A stretch of 64,000 nucleotides of DNA from VAXT01 sp963827725 (GCA_963827725.1 CAWHBM010000001.1:1922001-1986000); one strand, 5' to 3'. Counted from the first letter of the stretch, positions 1 through 10,114 are shown. Notes: a model not told the origin generated them from the sequence alone. Made by a program: numbers and translations.

Positions 1-432
1 TCGAGTTGTGCCGCGAGGTGCCCATGCGTGCGGTAGGCCTTGACGAGCGCCATCGCGGCGGCGACCGCGCCCAGGAGCGTCGGGTCGGTCTCTACCGGCG
101 GTGCCGGTGCCGCGGTAGGTGAGGGCGTGGGCGCCGGGTCGGGGGCCTGTTGCGGGAGCCGGAGCAATCTCGGCGGTCGGAGCCTCCGGCGGGGTCTCGG
201 TCGGCGCGGTCGGAGCTTCAGGTGGTGCCTCCGCGGCAGGAGGCGCACCGTTTCCCTCGCGCAGCGTCTCGAGTAGCCGGGCCAGCCCCGGCAGGGCCTC
301 CACCAGCCCGGCGTCGCCACTCTCGAAGAGCGCGCGCCATTCCTCGGGGACTGCTTCGGGGTTCTCGAGGTACTGCTCGAGCAGGCCCTGGGCGTAACCC
401 ACGTTCAGACCGTCGACGTCAAGCACCTTCAC
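1..432 (-). CDS. sucA: 2-oxoglutarate dehydrogenase E1 / KGD N-terminus (partial, frame-broken)
   Basis: This is the 5' part of the thiamine-diphosphate E1 component that decarboxylates 2-oxoglutarate in the TCA cycle; the rest lies beyond position 1. The N-terminus reads LNVGYAQGLLEQYLENP and then EEWRALF, the usual E1 N-terminal helix. An Ala/Pro/Thr-rich linker follows, and near the window edge comes VKAYRTHGHLAAQL, the start of the conserved E1 core. The start frame and the core frame differ by one base. The switch falls in the low-complexity linker at about 90-160, so a single indel, probably a consensus error, is needed. The GTG start at 432 is chosen because homologues begin just before this helix. 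It lies 38 nt after two small membrane genes on the same strand. Confidence 0.85.
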   Translation of the reverse strand, partial: MKVLDVDGLNVGYAQGLLEQYLENPEAVPEEWRALFESGDAGLVEALPGLARLLETLREGNGAPPAAEAPPEAPTAPTETPPEAPTAEIAPAPATGPRPGAHALTYRGTGTAGRDRPDAPGRGRRRDGARQGLPHAWAPRGTTR

Positions 433-470
433 AGGTTCGTTCTACCACTCGAACCCCCTGCGGGGGCGAG

Positions 471-740
471 CTAATAAATGGGCCGGCTCATGAGGACCGC
501 AATGGTCATCCCGATGAGCCAGGCCAGCGTCCCGCCGACGACTGCGGCCGCCGCGAGCTTCGAATTGCGCTTCCCCGCGAGAGCGACTGCGACCAGGGCG
601 ACGAGAATCGCGAACGGCGCCAGCCGGACCGGGTAGTAGACGAGCGCAATCGCACTCGCCGCGAAGGAGATCGCGGCAAGAAATCCCGCGGAGATCTCGG
701 CGGCGCTCGCGCGGTCGTCCTCGATGGGCGCGCTGCTCAC
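471..740 (-). CDS. Small two-to-three-helix membrane protein
   Basis: This 89-residue protein has an acidic N-terminus (MSSAPIEDDRAS) followed by hydrophobic stretches at about residues 18-35, 40-55 and 62-82, so it is probably an inner-membrane protein. No enzymatic motif is visible. Its ATG overlaps the stop of the preceding membrane gene (ATGA), and it ends 38 nt before the sucA start, suggesting co-transcription with sucA. I do not recognise a named family. Confidence 0.6.
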   Translation of the reverse strand: MSSAPIEDDRASAAEISAGFLAAISFAASAIALVYYPVRLAPFAILVALVAVALAGKRNSKLAAAAVVGGTLAWLIGMTIAVLMSRPIY

Positions 741-985
741 TGCGAAGGCCTCACGGCGGTGCGCCGCGCGCTGCGCTCCTCACGGCGAACCGGGCGGCCG
801 TGCGAGCCGGGTTGCGGCGGCCGACGTCGGGACGGCGTCCGTGGGCCGGGAGCAAGCGGAACCAGAGCCCGTGCGCCCTCGAGCGGCCTCGGCTCGGGCT
901 CTGCCTTGATTGCCCAGTAGCAGACTCCGGCCAGGTAGAGGATTGGCAGCTTCAGGATGAGCATCATGAACAGAAGCTCGACCAT
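737..985 (-). CDS. Small membrane protein with basic tail
   Basis: This 82-residue protein has one N-terminal hydrophobic segment (MVELLFMMLILKLPILYLAG, about residues 1-25). A long Arg/Pro-rich hydrophilic tail follows, expected to be cytoplasmic. The ATG at 985 is the only sensible start, and the stop overlaps the start of the next small membrane gene by 4 nt. Coupling of these two genes ahead of sucA is clear from the spacing; their function is unknown. Confidence 0.5.
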   Translation of the reverse strand: MVELLFMMLILKLPILYLAGVCYWAIKAEPEPRPLEGARALVPLAPGPRTPSRRRPPQPGSHGRPVRREERSARRTAVRPSQ

Positions 986-1017
986 CCCGGGAAGTGTAAG
1001 CGAGCGGCCTTCGGGAT

Positions 1018-1653
1018 TCAGCCCCAGTACAACCTCCTCACGCCGCTGTAGTCCGGGTTGCCGCGGTAGGTTCGAGGCCACGTTCCGGTTCCGCACGCCT
1101 CGCACTTCGCCTCGATGATCCGATCCTGGCCGTAGGCCGTGTTGGGCGAATAGATCATCCCAATGTGGTGCGCCGCGGCGAAGGCGTCCATGTAGACGGT
1201 GCTCGCCTTGGCCACCGTCGTGTTGGGCGCGCCGACTCCGGCCTTGAAGGCGGATGCCGTATAGGGGCCGTGGACGTTCTGTAGCCGGGGGTGGAACCGG
1301 AACCACGGGTCGCCCGTCTCGGCACGCTCGTGCCACGCCTTGAACGTGAAGCCTGAGCAGTCGGGCCCCTCGCCGCGCGTCGCCGGGTCTCCGGGAGGGT
1401 CGCCGGGCGAATTGTCGACGTTGTTGTCGTTCCAGCAGCCACCGCCCCACTGGTAGCCCTCCGCCGCCGCAACGTAGGCGTACATGCGAGCGCTCGCGCG
1501 GGTGATGGGGCTGACGTTCGACCAGCTGTCGTTGCAGCCTGCGGTGAAGTTCGTGTGGTAGGCCCCGGCGGGCGCCCCCCAGATCAGAACGGCGAGGGTC
1601 AGCCCTCCGACGAGCCCTGGCAGGGCTGCGCAGAGATTGGCGCGCTTTGTCAT
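1018..1653 (-). CDS. Secreted NlpC/P60-like hydrolase
   Basis: This 211-residue exported protein starts with a signal peptide (MTKRANLCAALPG, then a hydrophobic core ending near GAPAGA). The mature part has a GPDCSGFTFKAW motif, placing a candidate catalytic Cys in the DCSG context typical of NlpC/P60 peptidases. A later AHHIGMIYS segment could supply the His. Several further Cys (CNDSW, GGCW, CEACG) may form disulfides. By family knowledge it would cleave peptidoglycan stem peptides; the assignment rests on the Cys and His motifs only. Its ATG overlaps the upstream gene's stop (ATGA), so the two are translationally coupled. Confidence 0.6.
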   Translation of the reverse strand: MTKRANLCAALPGLVGGLTLAVLIWGAPAGAYHTNFTAGCNDSWSNVSPITRASARMYAYVAAAEGYQWGGGCWNDNNVDNSPGDPPGDPATRGEGPDCSGFTFKAWHERAETGDPWFRFHPRLQNVHGPYTASAFKAGVGAPNTTVAKASTVYMDAFAAAHHIGMIYSPNTAYGQDRIIEAKCEACGTGTWPRTYRGNPDYSGVRRLYWG

Positions 1654-3018
1654 CTCGGACCTCCGATCTCGAACGCGGCGATCTCGACGCCGGAAGGCGC
1701 GGATCGGAGTTGATAGAGGGTGCTCCCGTGTAGGCGAAAGCGACTGAGAGAAGCCGTCTCCGCCCACTCGGCACGGTCGACGGCAAAGCTCCGGGCCATT
1801 CCGTCGGGTCTCAGCAGCAACACCCGGAACTCCGCATGCGTCTCGGTCCAGAGCCGCACCACCACGAGCAGGCCATCTCCGTATGGCTCCGCGAGCTGCA
1901 CCTCTCCCAGGTTGGTGGTCGAGCTTCGGACGACCCAGCTCGTCACGACCCGGTCGCCGCTCACGAGCGCGAGCTTCGCCTCGAAGGGAGATGCCCGCAC
2001 GACGACGGCACGGCCTCCGGCCACGCTGCGCCCGGCATGAGCCGCGACGACCTGCTCTTCCGGAGCGATCGGCGGCCGACCCGCCCCCGTCGGCAGCCAC
2101 ATCTCCGACGGGTATGCATGCACGAGCGGTCCGTCCGGGCCTAGCGCGAACCATGTCTGCGACCGGCTCCGCCACAGGTGTTCCCGCGATCAGATCGCCC
2201 GAAGGTGCGTACGAGCGAACGACAGGCACTGTTCCTGCGCCACCAACCTCGAGGACGTAGATCGTCCCGTCGCCGCCGACTGCGAGATCCCCTTCCCCGC
2301 CGGCGAACTCGATCGGCAGCTCGCGCGGATCCGCATTCGTCCGGGCGACCAACAGCCTGCGGTTCACCTGATCGAGCACGACGGCCGAGCCATCGGGAGC
2401 GATGTCGAAGGCCGACGGGCCGATCCGCGATTGCTCGCGACCGCTGTCGAGCCCGAGCATGCGCCGGCCCTGGCCCCACGAGTACTCGGCGAGGATCGAC
2501 GACGGCGGGTCGGTCTCGCCGAACTGGTGCGCCCCGAGGTCGACCGTCGTCCAACCCTCGAGTGACCAGGCATGCTGCGGAGCCTCGGCCGCTCCTGCCG
2601 GCACGATCGCCGGCTCGCCTCCGCCTGGATCGATCTGGGCGTAGTAATCGAAGCCTGCGCCGGCGGTGTACCGACGCGGAACCTGCGCGGAGAGCCGCCC
2701 CTCGGGCTCGGGCGCGAGCGAAAGCTCCTCGAAGTCGGTCAGTTCCCGCTGATCGGACGAAGACCGAGCCCTCCGGAGCGCACCTGCCATCCGACTCATC
2801 CGCCTGCGGAGCGCAGACCACGTCGTACGTCGAGCTCGACCGGCTGCCCCGACCTGGACGAGCAGCGGCGGCGTGTGCAGGACCTCCCGTGAGGAGCTGC
2901 CGGCAGCCTCGGGCCAAGCGGGGCTACTCGCGCCAACCACGTTGACGGTGAGAAACGTCGCCCCCACCAGGCTCCCCAGGACGAATCCCGCCAGAGGCCA
3001 TCGCCATGCTCTCGTCAT
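1650..3018 (-). CDS. Secreted beta-propeller-like protein (one frameshift)
   Basis: An N-terminal anchor or signal (MTRAWRWPLAGFVLGSLVGA) is followed by a basic region and then repeated short blocks such as AFDIAPDGSAVVLDQVNRR and DLAVGGDGTIYVLE, typical of NHL/WD-like propeller blades. The frame is lost near 2150-2180. The matching continuation (WFALGPDGPLVHAYPSEM to FEIGGPR) is in the next frame and ends at 1650. A good Shine-Dalgarno (AAGGAG, 6 nt before the ATG) supports the start at 3018. The stop overlaps the downstream NlpC/P60-like gene. It is probably an extracytoplasmic scaffold or sensor; the role is unknown. The frameshift may be a sequencing error. Confidence 0.5.
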
Positions 3019-3110
3019 CTCTGTCTCCTTGTTGCCTATCTAGACAACGTAGCGAGAGAACGCGCACGCGTGTGTGACGCCTATGTGCCGAGATTGGCGC
3101 CGAGGGCGGA

Positions 3111-6010
3111 CTAGGCGACGCGCATCGACAGCGAGCCGGCGGCGTACCCCGCCTTGGACGCGCCGAAGACGAGCCGGCCGCGCTTCTTCGGCCGCAGCCG
3201 GAACGAGACCTTGCCCTTCCGGTTCGTCCGAGCCCGCTTCGCCTTGATCCCGGCGCCGGAGACACGCACGAGCGCGCCTGCGACAGGCTTCATCGTCGGA
3301 TCGGAGACGGTGACGAAGACGCTTCGTCCATCGCTTGCGAAGCGCGGGCCGGCTGACGGCGACGCGCAAGCGCTGCGCGATGTCGATCCGCTGTGCCTGC
3401 GTCCAGTCACCGACGTTCAGGGCCTTGTCCGTCGCGGCCACCCGCCACTACACCGAGCCACCGTTGATGTAGGCCGGATGGGTGAGCACCGGTGCGTAGC
3501 TCGTGTTGTCGGTCGTGACGTCCTCGACGGGAGTCGAGAAGTCGGGCTGCGACGAGATCTGGACGCGGTAGTTCTTCGCGCCGAGCTTCCAGTTCCACAA
3601 GAGCAGGACGTGGTGACCGGAGACGGCTCGTCTGCGCACCGCTCGGCTCGCTCAAGGTGCGCGTGAAGGGGCGTAAACGGCGCCCATGGGCCGGTGACCG
3701 TCCCGGACGGGAGCTTCGGGAACTCGGCGCGAACCCGCCAGCGCCAGATCCCGGGCCCGAAGAGGTACACGAACGCAGCGGCGGGCATTCGGAGGTTCGG
3801 CCATTCCTTGTGAGTCCCGTCGGGGCCGTCCATCGCGAACGTGTAGCCGGAGGCGCCGATCACGTTCGACCAGCTCCAGGCGGGCGTGAAGTCGCCGATC
3901 GTCGAGTTGCCGGACGAGGGAGTCGGGGCAGGGAGGCTGCGCTGGAAGGTGCGGACCGCCGACCACGTGAGCCCGATCAGGTTCTCGTCGTCAGCTCGAA
4001 CCCGCCAGTAGAGCGTCGTGTCGGCCGCATGCGTCGTGAAGGGGGTGTACGACGTGGAGGCGGTGGTCACATCCTCGAGCGGCGCGGCGAACGTCGGCTC
4101 CTGAGCGACCTGGAAACGGTAACGGCGCGCACCTTCGACGGTCGTCCAGCGGAAGATGGGCTGAGCTGCCAGCAGCGCCCCGTCAGCGGGCGACATCGCC
4201 GACGGCGGCATCGACTGCTTCTGGAAGTTCGAAGCGGCGGCCGAGAGCGGGTCGCCAACGGCGCTGCTTCCGTTCAGGTTCGCCGCCGGGAGAAGCGCCC
4301 AGTAGAAGAGCGTCGTCTCGTCCGTGTACGTCCGTCGGCCCGGCAAGGCTGCGCGGCGAGTAGGCGGGAACCTGCGTGAAGGCGTAGTCGACGATGTTGC
4401 TGAAGTTCGCGTCCTTCGAGACGAGCACGAAGTAGCTCTGGCGCCCGGCAATCGGCTTCCACGTGACGAGCGGCGTCAGGCGCGTGAGCGTCCCGCGCGC
4501 CGGCAACACGTAGTCGTCAGCGCCGGCATAGCCACGGATTGCACGACGGCGTACAGGCACCACCGGTCGGGGTATCCCGTCCACTGGAACGCCGCGCCGG
4601 TGCCGTCGTCGAGGTAGGTGAAGTCGCCGTAGACGTCCTGGAGGGTCGAGTCGCGCTCGCCCTTGGCCCGGACGCGAGCGCAGTACGACTGGTTGAGCGC
4701 GAGCGCCGGGAAGTCGTACGACACGGCCAGCTGCGTCGGGATACGGCTTCACGCCGTTCCAGCCGCGAGCCGAGCGGCGTCCACGACGGGCCGACAGTCG
4801 TCACCCGCCAGCCGTCGATGCTTCCCCACTCGCAGATGCCGGCGTTGAATGGCGCGACGTCGACGAGGTAGGCCGAGGCGCCCGGAACGGTGTCCCACTT
4901 CGAGGATCGGGACGTTCGTCTGGTAGCCCGGCGGCGCCGGGATCGACGTCGGTGCCCGGATCGGCAAGGTTGTCGCGCATGTGCAGGTTCTTGATGCTCG
5001 GCGGGGTCACCGGCGGCACCTTGTCGAAGGTCTTCACGAAGTCGGGCCCTCGGTTCCAGACACCTGCGTTCCCGGCTGCGTCGAGCGCGCGGACGCGCCA
5101 GTAGTAGGTGTTGTCGCGGAACACGACCGTCGGCGCGAGCGAGGTGGAGATCGTCAGCTGCGTGCAGCAGACCTTCGATCCCGGCGCGAAGTCGACCGAG
5201 GAGTTGACCTCGACCTCGTACTTCGCGGCTCCCGGGACGGCGTCCCACGAGAACTGCGGGTCGAACATCTCGGTGGCGGTCATCAGGTCGGTCACGAGCG
5301 GGGTGGTCGCGGACGGCCACGACCAGTAGAAGGCAGACGACGGGCGACGCCGTGCCCCGGTTTCCCTCGGAGTCGACCGGGACGACGTTCCAGTAGTACG
5401 TGCCGGCCGGGAGGAGATTGAAGGTCGGGACGAAGTTCGTCGCCCAGGTCTCGACCGGCTGCCCGTTGTTGACGACGATGTTCGCCAGGGCCGGGTCGCT
5501 GGCGAGCGAGAACATGTAGCTCGCGGCGTAGTGGAACAGGCGACCAGCCGAGGGAGATCGGCGCGGTCGGGAACGTGAACGGGAAGCCGGAGCCGGGCGT
5601 CTGCGAGTTGCGGCAGCCGCCGTCCAGGCCTTGGTCAGCGAGCGCGGATTCGACCACGGGGAGACGTCGCGCCGGCCTTGGTCGTCGCCCGCACGCGCCA
5701 CCAGTACCGTGCCGTTCGGGAGGGTCTTCTTCAGCGTCGCGCGGCGTGTTGCGAGTCGCGAAGCTGCCCTCGCCCGCGGCCGAGCACCGGGGAGTTGAAG
5801 TTCTGGTCGGCTGCGACCTGGAACTCGTAGCTGTCGGCGCCCGGCGACCGGGCTCCAGGAGAAAGCGGGAAGGGCCTCGACCGACGCGCCGGGGCCAGGG
5901 TCGAGCAGAACCGGCGCGGTCAGCGCGCCGCCGGCGGGCGCAGCGACGGCGAGCGCGGCGACGGCCAGTGCGGCGAGGGCGAGGCGAAATTTTCGTTGGT
6001 CAGCAGCCAT
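3111..6010 (-). pseudogene. FN3-like repeat secreted protein, multiply frame-broken
   Basis: The intact ancestor would be a roughly 960-residue secreted protein. The start gives a signal peptide (MAADQRKFRLALAALAVAAL). Repeated blocks follow: FSWDAVPGAAKYEVEV, then TYYWRVRALDAAGN; FRWTTVEGARRYRFQV, then TLYWRVRADDEN; NWKLGAKNYRVQIS. These are the strands of fibronectin-III-like modules. The C-terminus (VAGALVRVSGAG, then KGKVSFRLRPKKRGRL) resembles a carboxypeptidase-regulatory-like domain. About eight frame changes are needed, at roughly 5830, 5650, 5300, 4900, 4730, 4450, 3640 and 3340. There is also an in-frame TAG at 3448-3450 where a Tyr codon is expected (GGSV-stop-WRVAATD). It is either a decayed gene or badly called repeat sequence. 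Confidence 0.6.
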
Positions 6011-6095
6011 GTGTTGGATTGAGTCAGGCCGCTGACTCGCTTAGACCATCGTGCTTCGGGCCGTCCGCTCCAATCCCTCGGCCGAGGGGGATTCT

Positions 6096-6260
6096 TCAGC
6101 GAGGGCGCCGGGGCGGGCCAAGCTTCGGCTCTGCTTCGGATGTCTTGCGCTTGAGCCGCTTCCTCAGCTCGTCGAGGAAGTTCTCGGTCTGCGCGCGTTG
6201 GTCGTCCGAGACGAAGTGCCCCGGCGACCTGATGTCTTCTCGCTTCTTCTCGTTCGCCAT
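6096..6260 (-). CDS. Small charged protein
   Basis: This 54-residue, highly charged, probably helical protein (MANEKKREDIRSPGHF, then ENFLDELRKRLKRK) ends in a Pro/Arg-rich tail. The ATG at 6260 is chosen because the upstream in-frame extension is low-complexity and overlaps the promoter region of the divergent oxidoreductase. I see no domain. Confidence 0.45.
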   Translation of the reverse strand: MANEKKREDIRSPGHFVSDDQRAQTENFLDELRKRLKRKTSEAEPKLGPPRRPR

Positions 6261-6351
6261 GGCCCCGACCAAGAGATGCCGGGGTGCCCGGACGCTTGCG
6301 GCCAACGCGGTTGAATTTCCCGCTCTTAGCGAACTGCGAGGATGGCGCCAC

Positions 6352-7111
6352 GTGAGATCCGTCGGACTGCTCTTCCCCGGTGAGATGGGCGCGCTTGTCG
6401 GCGCGGCCTTGGAGGGCGAGGTGCTGTGGGCGAGCGAGGGGCGGAGCGAGGCGACCGCGAATCGCGCCGAGCAGGCAGGGCTTCGCGACGTCGGCTCGGT
6501 GCGCGAGCTCGCGAAGCAGAGCGAGATCGTTCTCAGCATCTGCCCGCCCGCGATCGCGGAGGAGGTCGCGGCCGAGGTCTTCGGCGCCGGGTTCGAAGGC
6601 CTCTACGTCGAGGCGAACGCCGTCACGCCCGCGCGCGTGAAGCGAATCGCAGAACACGGCCGCTGCGTCGACGGCTCGCTCATCGCGCGCACGGGCGTCA
6701 ACCTCTACCTCTCGGGCGATGCCGACGACGTGGCCGAGGTCGCCGCGCTCTTTCCGGAGGGCGAGGTGACCGCGATTCCGCTCGAGGGCGGGATCGGCGC
6801 GGCCTCGGCGCTGAAGATGGCGTTCGGCGGGTGGAACAAGATCGGCGTCGCGCTCGCGGCGCAGGCGTATGCGATCGCCCGCGCGTACGGGGTCGAGGAC
6901 GCGCTCGCCGTCGAGGGCGTCGAAAGCGAGGGGATCGTTCGCGGCTCCGGGAGGGCCTGGCGCTGGGCACCGGAGATGGAGGAGGTCGCAGACACCGCTG
7001 CGTCCCTGGGGCTTCCGGATGGCATGGGCCGTGCTGCAGCCGACCTCTTCCGACGCTGGGAAGCCCATCGCGACCAGCCCGCCGAGCTCGACGAGCTCCT
7101 CGACGACCTGA
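6352..7111 (+). CDS. NAD(P)-binding 6PGDH-like oxidoreductase with DUF1932-type C-terminus
   Basis: A Rossmann-type N-terminus (VRSVGLLFPGEMGALVGAAL) and the following IVLSICPPA and YVEANAVTPA blocks match 3-hydroxyisobutyrate dehydrogenase/6-phosphogluconate dehydrogenase relatives. The C-terminal half (ALKMAFGGWNKIGVAL) contains the helix with the conserved Lys/Asn seen in the DUF1932 group. The GTG start at 6352 is the only one that begins directly at the nucleotide-binding strand. The reading frame does not close after LLDDLT and runs on antisense through the MFS gene to 7677. Family length (about 250 aa) and a TGA one frame over at 7109-7111 suggest a single indel near the end. Substrate unknown. 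Confidence 0.65.
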
Positions 7112-7113
7112 CG

Positions 7114-8334
7114 CTAGTCGCGGCGCTCGATCGTGCGCACGTCGCGGACGAACAGGACGGCGAGTGTTGCGGTCAGGCTGATCGCGGCTGCACCCAGAAG
7201 CGTCGCCCTCGTCCCGAACACCTCGGAGACCGGCCCGGCGACGGCGAGGCCAAGGGGGATCAGGACGAACGAGCCGAGCGCGTCGTAGGAGTAGACCCGA
7301 GAGAGCTTCTCCTGCGGAATCTCCTGTTGCATCGTCGTGTCCCACATGACGCCGAAGATCTCGATCCCGATCCCGGCCAGAGCGGCGGCGGCGATGACCG
7401 CGGCCAGCGGCAGCGGCCCCGCGAGCGCGAGGAGAAACGGGATCGTCAGCAGAAAGCCCAGCGTGGCGGTGAGCAAGAGCCGCCGCGGGCGTATCCGAAG
7501 CAGGATGAACCCCCCGACCAGGAGCCCCAGCGACTGGGCGGTCAGGATGAGCCCCCAGCTGACGGCTCCGCTGAAGTGATCCTTGGCGATCGACGGGCCG
7601 AGGACCCCCTCGGTGCCCTGCTCGATCGCGTTCACGAAGCCGAACTGCAGGACGATCACCCAGAGCCAGACGCGTGAGCTGAACTCGCGCCAGCCCTCTG
7701 CCAGCTCGGCGATGAAGTTCGAGGCCTCCATGCGCAACTCCCTGGGCAGCCGGATGAGCGAGGTGAAGAGCGCCGCAAGGAAGAACGTTCCCGCGTCGAC
7801 CGCGATCCCGATGCCGGGGCTCGTCGCGGCGACGACGAGCCCGCCGAGGGCTGCTCCGACGATCCAGCTGCTGTTCTGCCCAAGCCGAAGGATCGCGTTC
7901 GCGCTCTGGAGCATCGACCTCGGAACCGTCTGAGGGACGATGCCGACAGCGGCCGGGAAGAAGAACGCCGAACTCATGCCGTTGATCGCCGCGAGGACCA
8001 TCAGCTGCCAGATCTGAGCGTTGCCTGTGAGCAGCAGCACTGCGATCGCGCCCTGGCTGATGCCGCTGATCACGTTCGACCACACCATCACCAGGTGCCG
8101 CGGGAGCCGGTCGGCCCAGATTCCGCCGACGAGCAGGAAGATCACCTGCGGGATCGCCCGGGCGGCGAGGACGAAGCCGAGATCCGCCTTGGAGCCGGTC
8201 AGCTCGAGGACGGCGAACGCCAGCGCGACGTTCGCGAAGGCGCTGCCGATGAACGACGTCGTACGGCCGGCGAAGAGGAACCGGAACTCGCGCCGGCCAA
8301 GTGGGCCGTTGCGGAGATCAGAGAGGAGCCGCAC
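7114..8334 (-). CDS. MFS transporter (EntS-like group)
   Basis: This 406-residue protein with about 12 hydrophobic segments opens with FRFLFAGRTTSFIGSA, the usual first helix of the MFS_3/EntS-like exporters. The loop 2-3 signature appears as GGIWADRLPRHLVM (the G-x-x-x-D-R-x-x-R pattern). It is expected to export small molecules by proton antiport; the substrate cannot be inferred. The GTG start at 8334 fits the first helix. A TetR-family gene lies immediately upstream on the same strand (15 nt gap), so an auto-regulated regulator-exporter operon is likely. Confidence 0.85.
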   Translation of the reverse strand: MRLLSDLRNGPLGRREFRFLFAGRTTSFIGSAFANVALAFAVLELTGSKADLGFVLAARAIPQVIFLLVGGIWADRLPRHLVMVWSNVISGISQGAIAVLLLTGNAQIWQLMVLAAINGMSSAFFFPAAVGIVPQTVPRSMLQSANAILRLGQNSSWIVGAALGGLVVAATSPGIGIAVDAGTFFLAALFTSLIRLPRELRMEASNFIAELAEGWREFSSRVWLWVIVLQFGFVNAIEQGTEGVLGPSIAKDHFSGAVSWGLILTAQSLGLLVGGFILLRIRPRRLLLTATLGFLLTIPFLLALAGPLPLAAVIAAAALAGIGIEIFGVMWDTTMQQEIPQEKLSRVYSYDALGSFVLIPLGLAVAGPVSEVFGTRATLLGAAAISLTATLAVLFVRDVRTIERRD

Positions 8335-8349
8335 GGAGACTCACCGACT

Positions 8350-9018
8350 TTAGGGCGTGTCCCGGAGCCTCTCGAGGCCGTCGAGGACGAGGTCGAGCCC
8401 GAACTCGAAACCGCCCTCGTCACCCTCGTGGGGCTCGAGGTGCTGCATGACGTGCTCGACGAAATCGGGGTACTCGTCAGCGGGGAGCTGCTGCAGGAAC
8501 GTCTCAGCCATGCCCGCGAGCTCCTCCTCCTCGTAGGGGAAGTTCAGCTGCTGCATCGTGAAGCCGAGGATGTGGCTCTCGAGGACGTGGTAGGCGTGAT
8601 AGGTGAGCTCGCTCGAGAGGCCCGCTTCCCGAAGCGTCTTCAGCATCCAGTCCGCGCGTTCCAGCCGCGCGGAGCCGCCGCCCTGGCGCGACATCCAGAG
8701 GTTGCAAGCCCAGGGATGAGCCAGGAAGACGTCGCGAGTCGAGATCGCGCTCTTGCGGATTGCCGTCTTCCAGTCGACATCCTCGGGCGGCAGATCGGCC
8801 TCGGCCGCGACGACGTCGATGATGCCGTCCAGGATCTCGTCCTTCCCTGCGACGTGGTTGTACAGCGACATCGCCTCGACCCCGAGCTCCTTGGCGAGCT
8901 TGCGCATGCTGAGCGCCTCGATCCCGCCCTCGTCGGCAAGGGCGATGGCCGCGTTCAGCACGCGCTCCCTGCTCAAGGGGACGCGGCGCTTGGTCTTCGT
9001 TCCGGTTTTCCGGGGCAT
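8350..9018 (-). CDS. TetR/AcrR-family transcriptional regulator
   Basis: This 222-residue protein has an N-terminal helix-turn-helix (ERVLNAAIALADEGG, then SMRKLAKELGVEAMSLYNHV) typical of TetR. Its C-terminal ligand domain resembles TetR_C (YHAYHVLESHILGFTMQQ). It would repress its own operon (with the MFS exporter) and possibly the divergent dehydrogenase at 9104. The intergenic region carries three GCTTAC repeats that could be its operator. The ligand is unknown. Confidence 0.85.
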   Translation of the reverse strand: MPRKTGTKTKRRVPLSRERVLNAAIALADEGGIEALSMRKLAKELGVEAMSLYNHVAGKDEILDGIIDVVAAEADLPPEDVDWKTAIRKSAISTRDVFLAHPWACNLWMSRQGGGSARLERADWMLKTLREAGLSSELTYHAYHVLESHILGFTMQQLNFPYEEEELAGMAETFLQQLPADEYPDFVEHVMQHLEPHEGDEGGFEFGLDLVLDGLERLRDTP

Positions 9019-9023
9019 CGGAG

Positions 9024-9068
9024 TTGACAGGCTTACAATGTATGTTATAGCTTACGCCGTACGCTTAC
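9024..9068 (+). promoter_or_regulatory. Divergent promoter/operator between tetR and dehydrogenase
   Basis: TTGACA at 9024-9029 and TATAGC at 9046-9051 are 16 nt apart and point toward the dehydrogenase. Three direct GCTTAC repeats lie at 9031-9036, 9050-9055 and 9063-9068, overlapping these elements. That is the place a TetR-family repressor would bind. Inference from position and repetition only. Confidence 0.45.
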
Positions 9069-9103
9069 ACCGTAATCGAGTGTAGCCGAACCGGAGGCGA
9101 GAG

Positions 9104-10071
9104 ATGAAAGCGATCGTTCACGAGCGGTACGGCCGACCTGACTTGCTCGAGCTCCGAGAGATCGAGAAACCGGCCATCGAAGACGATCAGGTGCTCGTTC
9201 GCGTGCACGCGTCTTCGGTGAATCCCGTCGAGTGGTACGGGGTGACTGGGCCTGTCTTCGCCCGGATCGGGAACGGGCTGCGCAAGCCCAAGGACACGGG
9301 CGTGGGAGCGGACTTTGCCGGGCGGGTGGAAGCCGTCGGCAAGGGGGTCAAAGGGGTTCAACCAGGTGACGAGGTGTTCGGCACCTCGGGCGGCTCCTGG
9401 GCCGAGTACGCGGTCGCCCGCCCCACCAAGCTCGCGCCGAAGCCGGCCAACGTGTCGTTCGAGGAAGCGGCGGCCGTCCCGATTGCGGCGCTCACGGCGC
9501 TCCAGGCGCTGCGCGACAAGGGAGATGTCCAGCCCGGGCAGAAGGTGCTGATCAACGGCGCATCGGGAGGCGTCGGCACCTACGCAGTGCAGCTTGCGAA
9601 GGTGTTCGGCGCAGACGTGACCGCCGTGTGCAGCACGGGGAACGTCGAGCAGGCCCGATCGCTTGGCGCAGACCGCGTCGTCGACTACACGCGGGAGGAC
9701 TTCACGAAGCTCGGGGTGCTTCACGACTTGATGCTCGACATCGCCGGAAGCCGCTCGTTCCTGGCCTACAGGCGGGTACTGACGCCGGAGGCGACTGTCG
9801 CCTTGATCGGCGGAAAGATGACCTATCGAGGGCTCGGGCCACTGCCTCACCTCGCCGGGACGATCTTGAAGTCACGCGGACGGAGCCAGACGGTGAAGTT
9901 CTTCGTCGCGGACATCAACACGGACGGATCTCGTCGTCATGGGGGAGCTGCTCGAGGCCGGGAAGGTGAGGTCGGTCATCGACCGGGAGTACCCGCTGAG
10001 TGAGGCTCCCGCGGCCCTTGCCTATCTCGGGGAAGGGCACGCCAAGGGGAAAATCGTCATCACTCGTGTGA
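9104..10071 (+). CDS. Zinc-type medium-chain dehydrogenase / quinone oxidoreductase (frameshift)
   Basis: The N-terminal GroES-like part (ILV-type catalytic fold with VHASSVNPVEWYG and GADFAGRVEAVGKGV) is followed by the Rossmann motif INGASGGVGTYAVQLAKVFGA. This is the quinone oxidoreductase/zeta-crystallin branch, which usually lacks catalytic zinc and reduces quinones or enones with NADPH. A GGAGG Shine-Dalgarno at 9092 sits 7 nt before the ATG. At about 9930 the frame changes: the expected C-terminus (MGELLEAGKVRSVIDREYPL, then KGKIVITRV) lies in the next frame. That frame has no stop until 10205, beyond tRNA-Ala, so a second indel near 10070 is likely. Divergent from the TetR gene. Confidence 0.75.
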
Positions 10072-10114
10072 GGCCCGGCGCCGGGGCACGATTGATCGAA
10101 TCAGAGCAAAGGGA

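Noticed and set aside
5575..7677. A 700-codon plus-strand frame that seems to fuse several proteins
   Set aside because: Only the middle (from about 6352) is a real oxidoreductase; the ends are antisense to the FN3-like gene and to the MFS transporter.
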